From Strigamia acuminata (lineage: Eukaryota > Arthropoda > Chilopoda > Geophilomorpha > Linotaeniidae), in contig OX442314.1 in the NCBI GenBank assembly GCA_949358305.1, positions 43,842,581 through 43,906,580 of the forward strand: a stretch of 64,000 nucleotides of DNA, read 5' to 3'. This document shows, in pieces, positions 62,694 through 64,000 of the stretch. The position numbers and the translations under genes are program-made. The notes under the pieces are model-generated. The model was not told the origin of the DNA. It ran no database searches and was given only the letters and a program-made list of their open reading frames with translations. The number at the start of each line of letters is the position of its first letter. Positions within the stretch are counted from its first letter, which is position 1.

Positions 62694-63179
62694 CAAAGTA
62701 AGAAAAAAGAAAACTATAAGATTAAAATAAATTTAAATAAAACTGTTAATAAAACATGCAAATTGTGATCAAATCAATAAAAACTAATTGTTGAATGGTG
62801 TTTGAAAAAAAATCAAACAGTTTAAAAAAAAAATTGAGTTCATGTATTTAAATTTTTCAAAATGGAGGGTAGTAGATTTTTTATTGGAAATATATTGGAA
62901 ATAGATCGGAAATATATTATGAAATTTTATAATTACACAATTGAAAATGTTTGTAAAGTGATTGTAAAAAAAGTCACGGAAATGGTCTCTTTCCAGATTG
63001 AAAATATGTTTGGAAAAGACTTATTTTCAATTGTTTGTAAATCTAATTTACAAACTTGTAAAATCCATCTACCTATATATTTACAATTCTTTACAAGTGA
63101 GTAAATCTGATTTTTTTTCCAGTGAAAGCTACATTATAAAATATGGTTCTTTGTTTTTGCTGTGTGATCCGTCTTGACC

Positions 63180-64000
63180 CATTACAGGAGTGAACAGGAC
63201 GTACTGGGACAATATTCACACTTATTCTCTTTTGCTATTCTTGTAAGCGGGGTTGATGTCGGCCTCGTTAACGCACAGCTGATTCTCCTGTTTTGATTCG
63301 CTTAGTAAACATAACATTTGGTCATTTAGGAGTTGTGATATTTGTCATTTGTAAATTCAGTTTATTTTCTATTCAGACCAGCTAACCTAAAATTAAGAGC
63401 ACACCCGTGAACATGGCACAGGCACACGCACACGCACAGGTGTAATTACAGAAATTACTTAGCTGGTGCACCTACAACCAGCCCCGCATCCAGTATTGTT
63501 TGCATCCAGATCTCCAAGTATTCCGGGGACGAACAAGCCCACACCTTTGGTGGTCATAGAAATTATTGCTTTCATATTGTATGTACAACAATGCAGATTA
63601 TGTCTTAATTGCACCCACACAACTCAGGACAAGAATGTTATCTCAGTTGCAAACATTCTGGATTATACTCGAGATTGATGGTTGTGCTGGGGTCTGTACA
63701 ACTCAGAGTATAGATAGTCCACACTTTTCCGCAACTGATATGTATCATAAACTGCGACCCAGAAATTCCGGTGAAAGTTGGACTTACAATACAAATGAAT
63801 CTGTGGGAATGTGCGCTTGCAATACAAAGTCAGGTAAATGCCAAATCTGTGGAAAAATATGTATTTATAATACATATGTACAGGAAAGCATTCAAATCAG
63901 AAACCACCAGAGCTTTCTTCTGGTTTCACCGAGACAATCCCATCAGTTTATCCAGGAGTGACCACGTGGAGGTAGAGAGTTGGATTTTAAACCCCCTAAA
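63180..64000. repeat. family H then G repeats, runs off the right edge
   Basis: H at 63180-63400, then G with CCAGCCCCGCATCCAG, GATTATGTCTTAATTGCACC, AATACAAAGTCAGGTAAATG and GACCACGTGGAGGTAGAG. No intact frame. Confidence 0.7.

Larger units (their letters stand above)
61979..63124. mobile_element. possible element bounded by CACTGGAAAAAAA ends
   Basis: CACTGGAAAAAAA at the left and its complement at the right. Sub-terminal sequences on both sides are rich in TTGGAAATAT and TTGTAAAT motifs. No convincing target duplication. Contains the palindrome and tRNA-like segment listed separately. Confidence 0.45.

Overview
The window is arthropod nuclear DNA. Two spliced host genes can be assembled in full or nearly so. 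One is a single-domain peritrophin-like cuticle protein (17.3-22.0 kb, + strand). The other is an orthologue of the transcription factor DEAF1, with SAND and MYND domains (22.7-26.4 kb, - strand), convergent with the first. Both point to an arthropod, as do degenerate CCTAA/CCTGA repeats, which resemble the arthropod telomere motifs TTAGG and TCAGG. I cannot name the species. Nothing here is bacterial.

Layout. 0-4.5 kb: a Ty3/gypsy RNase H scrap, then a 3'-truncated BEL/Pao retrotransposon with a complete 5' LTR and a tRNA-Phe-type primer site. It abuts an intronless, start-less copy of elongin C. 5-13.4 kb: non-autonomous elements, namely a long-TIR TA-flanked element, a TTAA-flanked near-palindrome, a piggyBac-type MITE and several duplicated blocks. 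The most unusual structure in the window is here, at 12.64-12.85 kb: five consecutive hairpins with a shared apex but unrelated, compensated stems. 13.5-13.9 kb: two exons of an unidentified host gene. 14-17 kb: low-complexity tandem arrays. 17.2-26.4 kb: the two host genes, whose introns and shared 3' flank carry tandem arrays and at least four MITE-like elements.

26.5-64 kb is a repeat mosaic. About ten families recur in different orders. Among them are pieces of gypsy (integrase, gag, RNase H), copia, hAT transposase and a BED-finger hAT element, plus fragments of cellular-type genes: a cadherin repeat, a RING finger and several small zinc-binding proteins. Inside this mosaic sits a nearly intact gypsy element (39937-44448) with two identical 156-bp LTRs and a 5-bp target duplication. 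It landed beside a long-TIR MITE that already held a piggyBac-type MITE, so three insertions can be ordered in time.

The host genes look functional: phases match, splice sites are present and domains are complete. Almost all element-derived reading frames are truncated, shifted or stopped.
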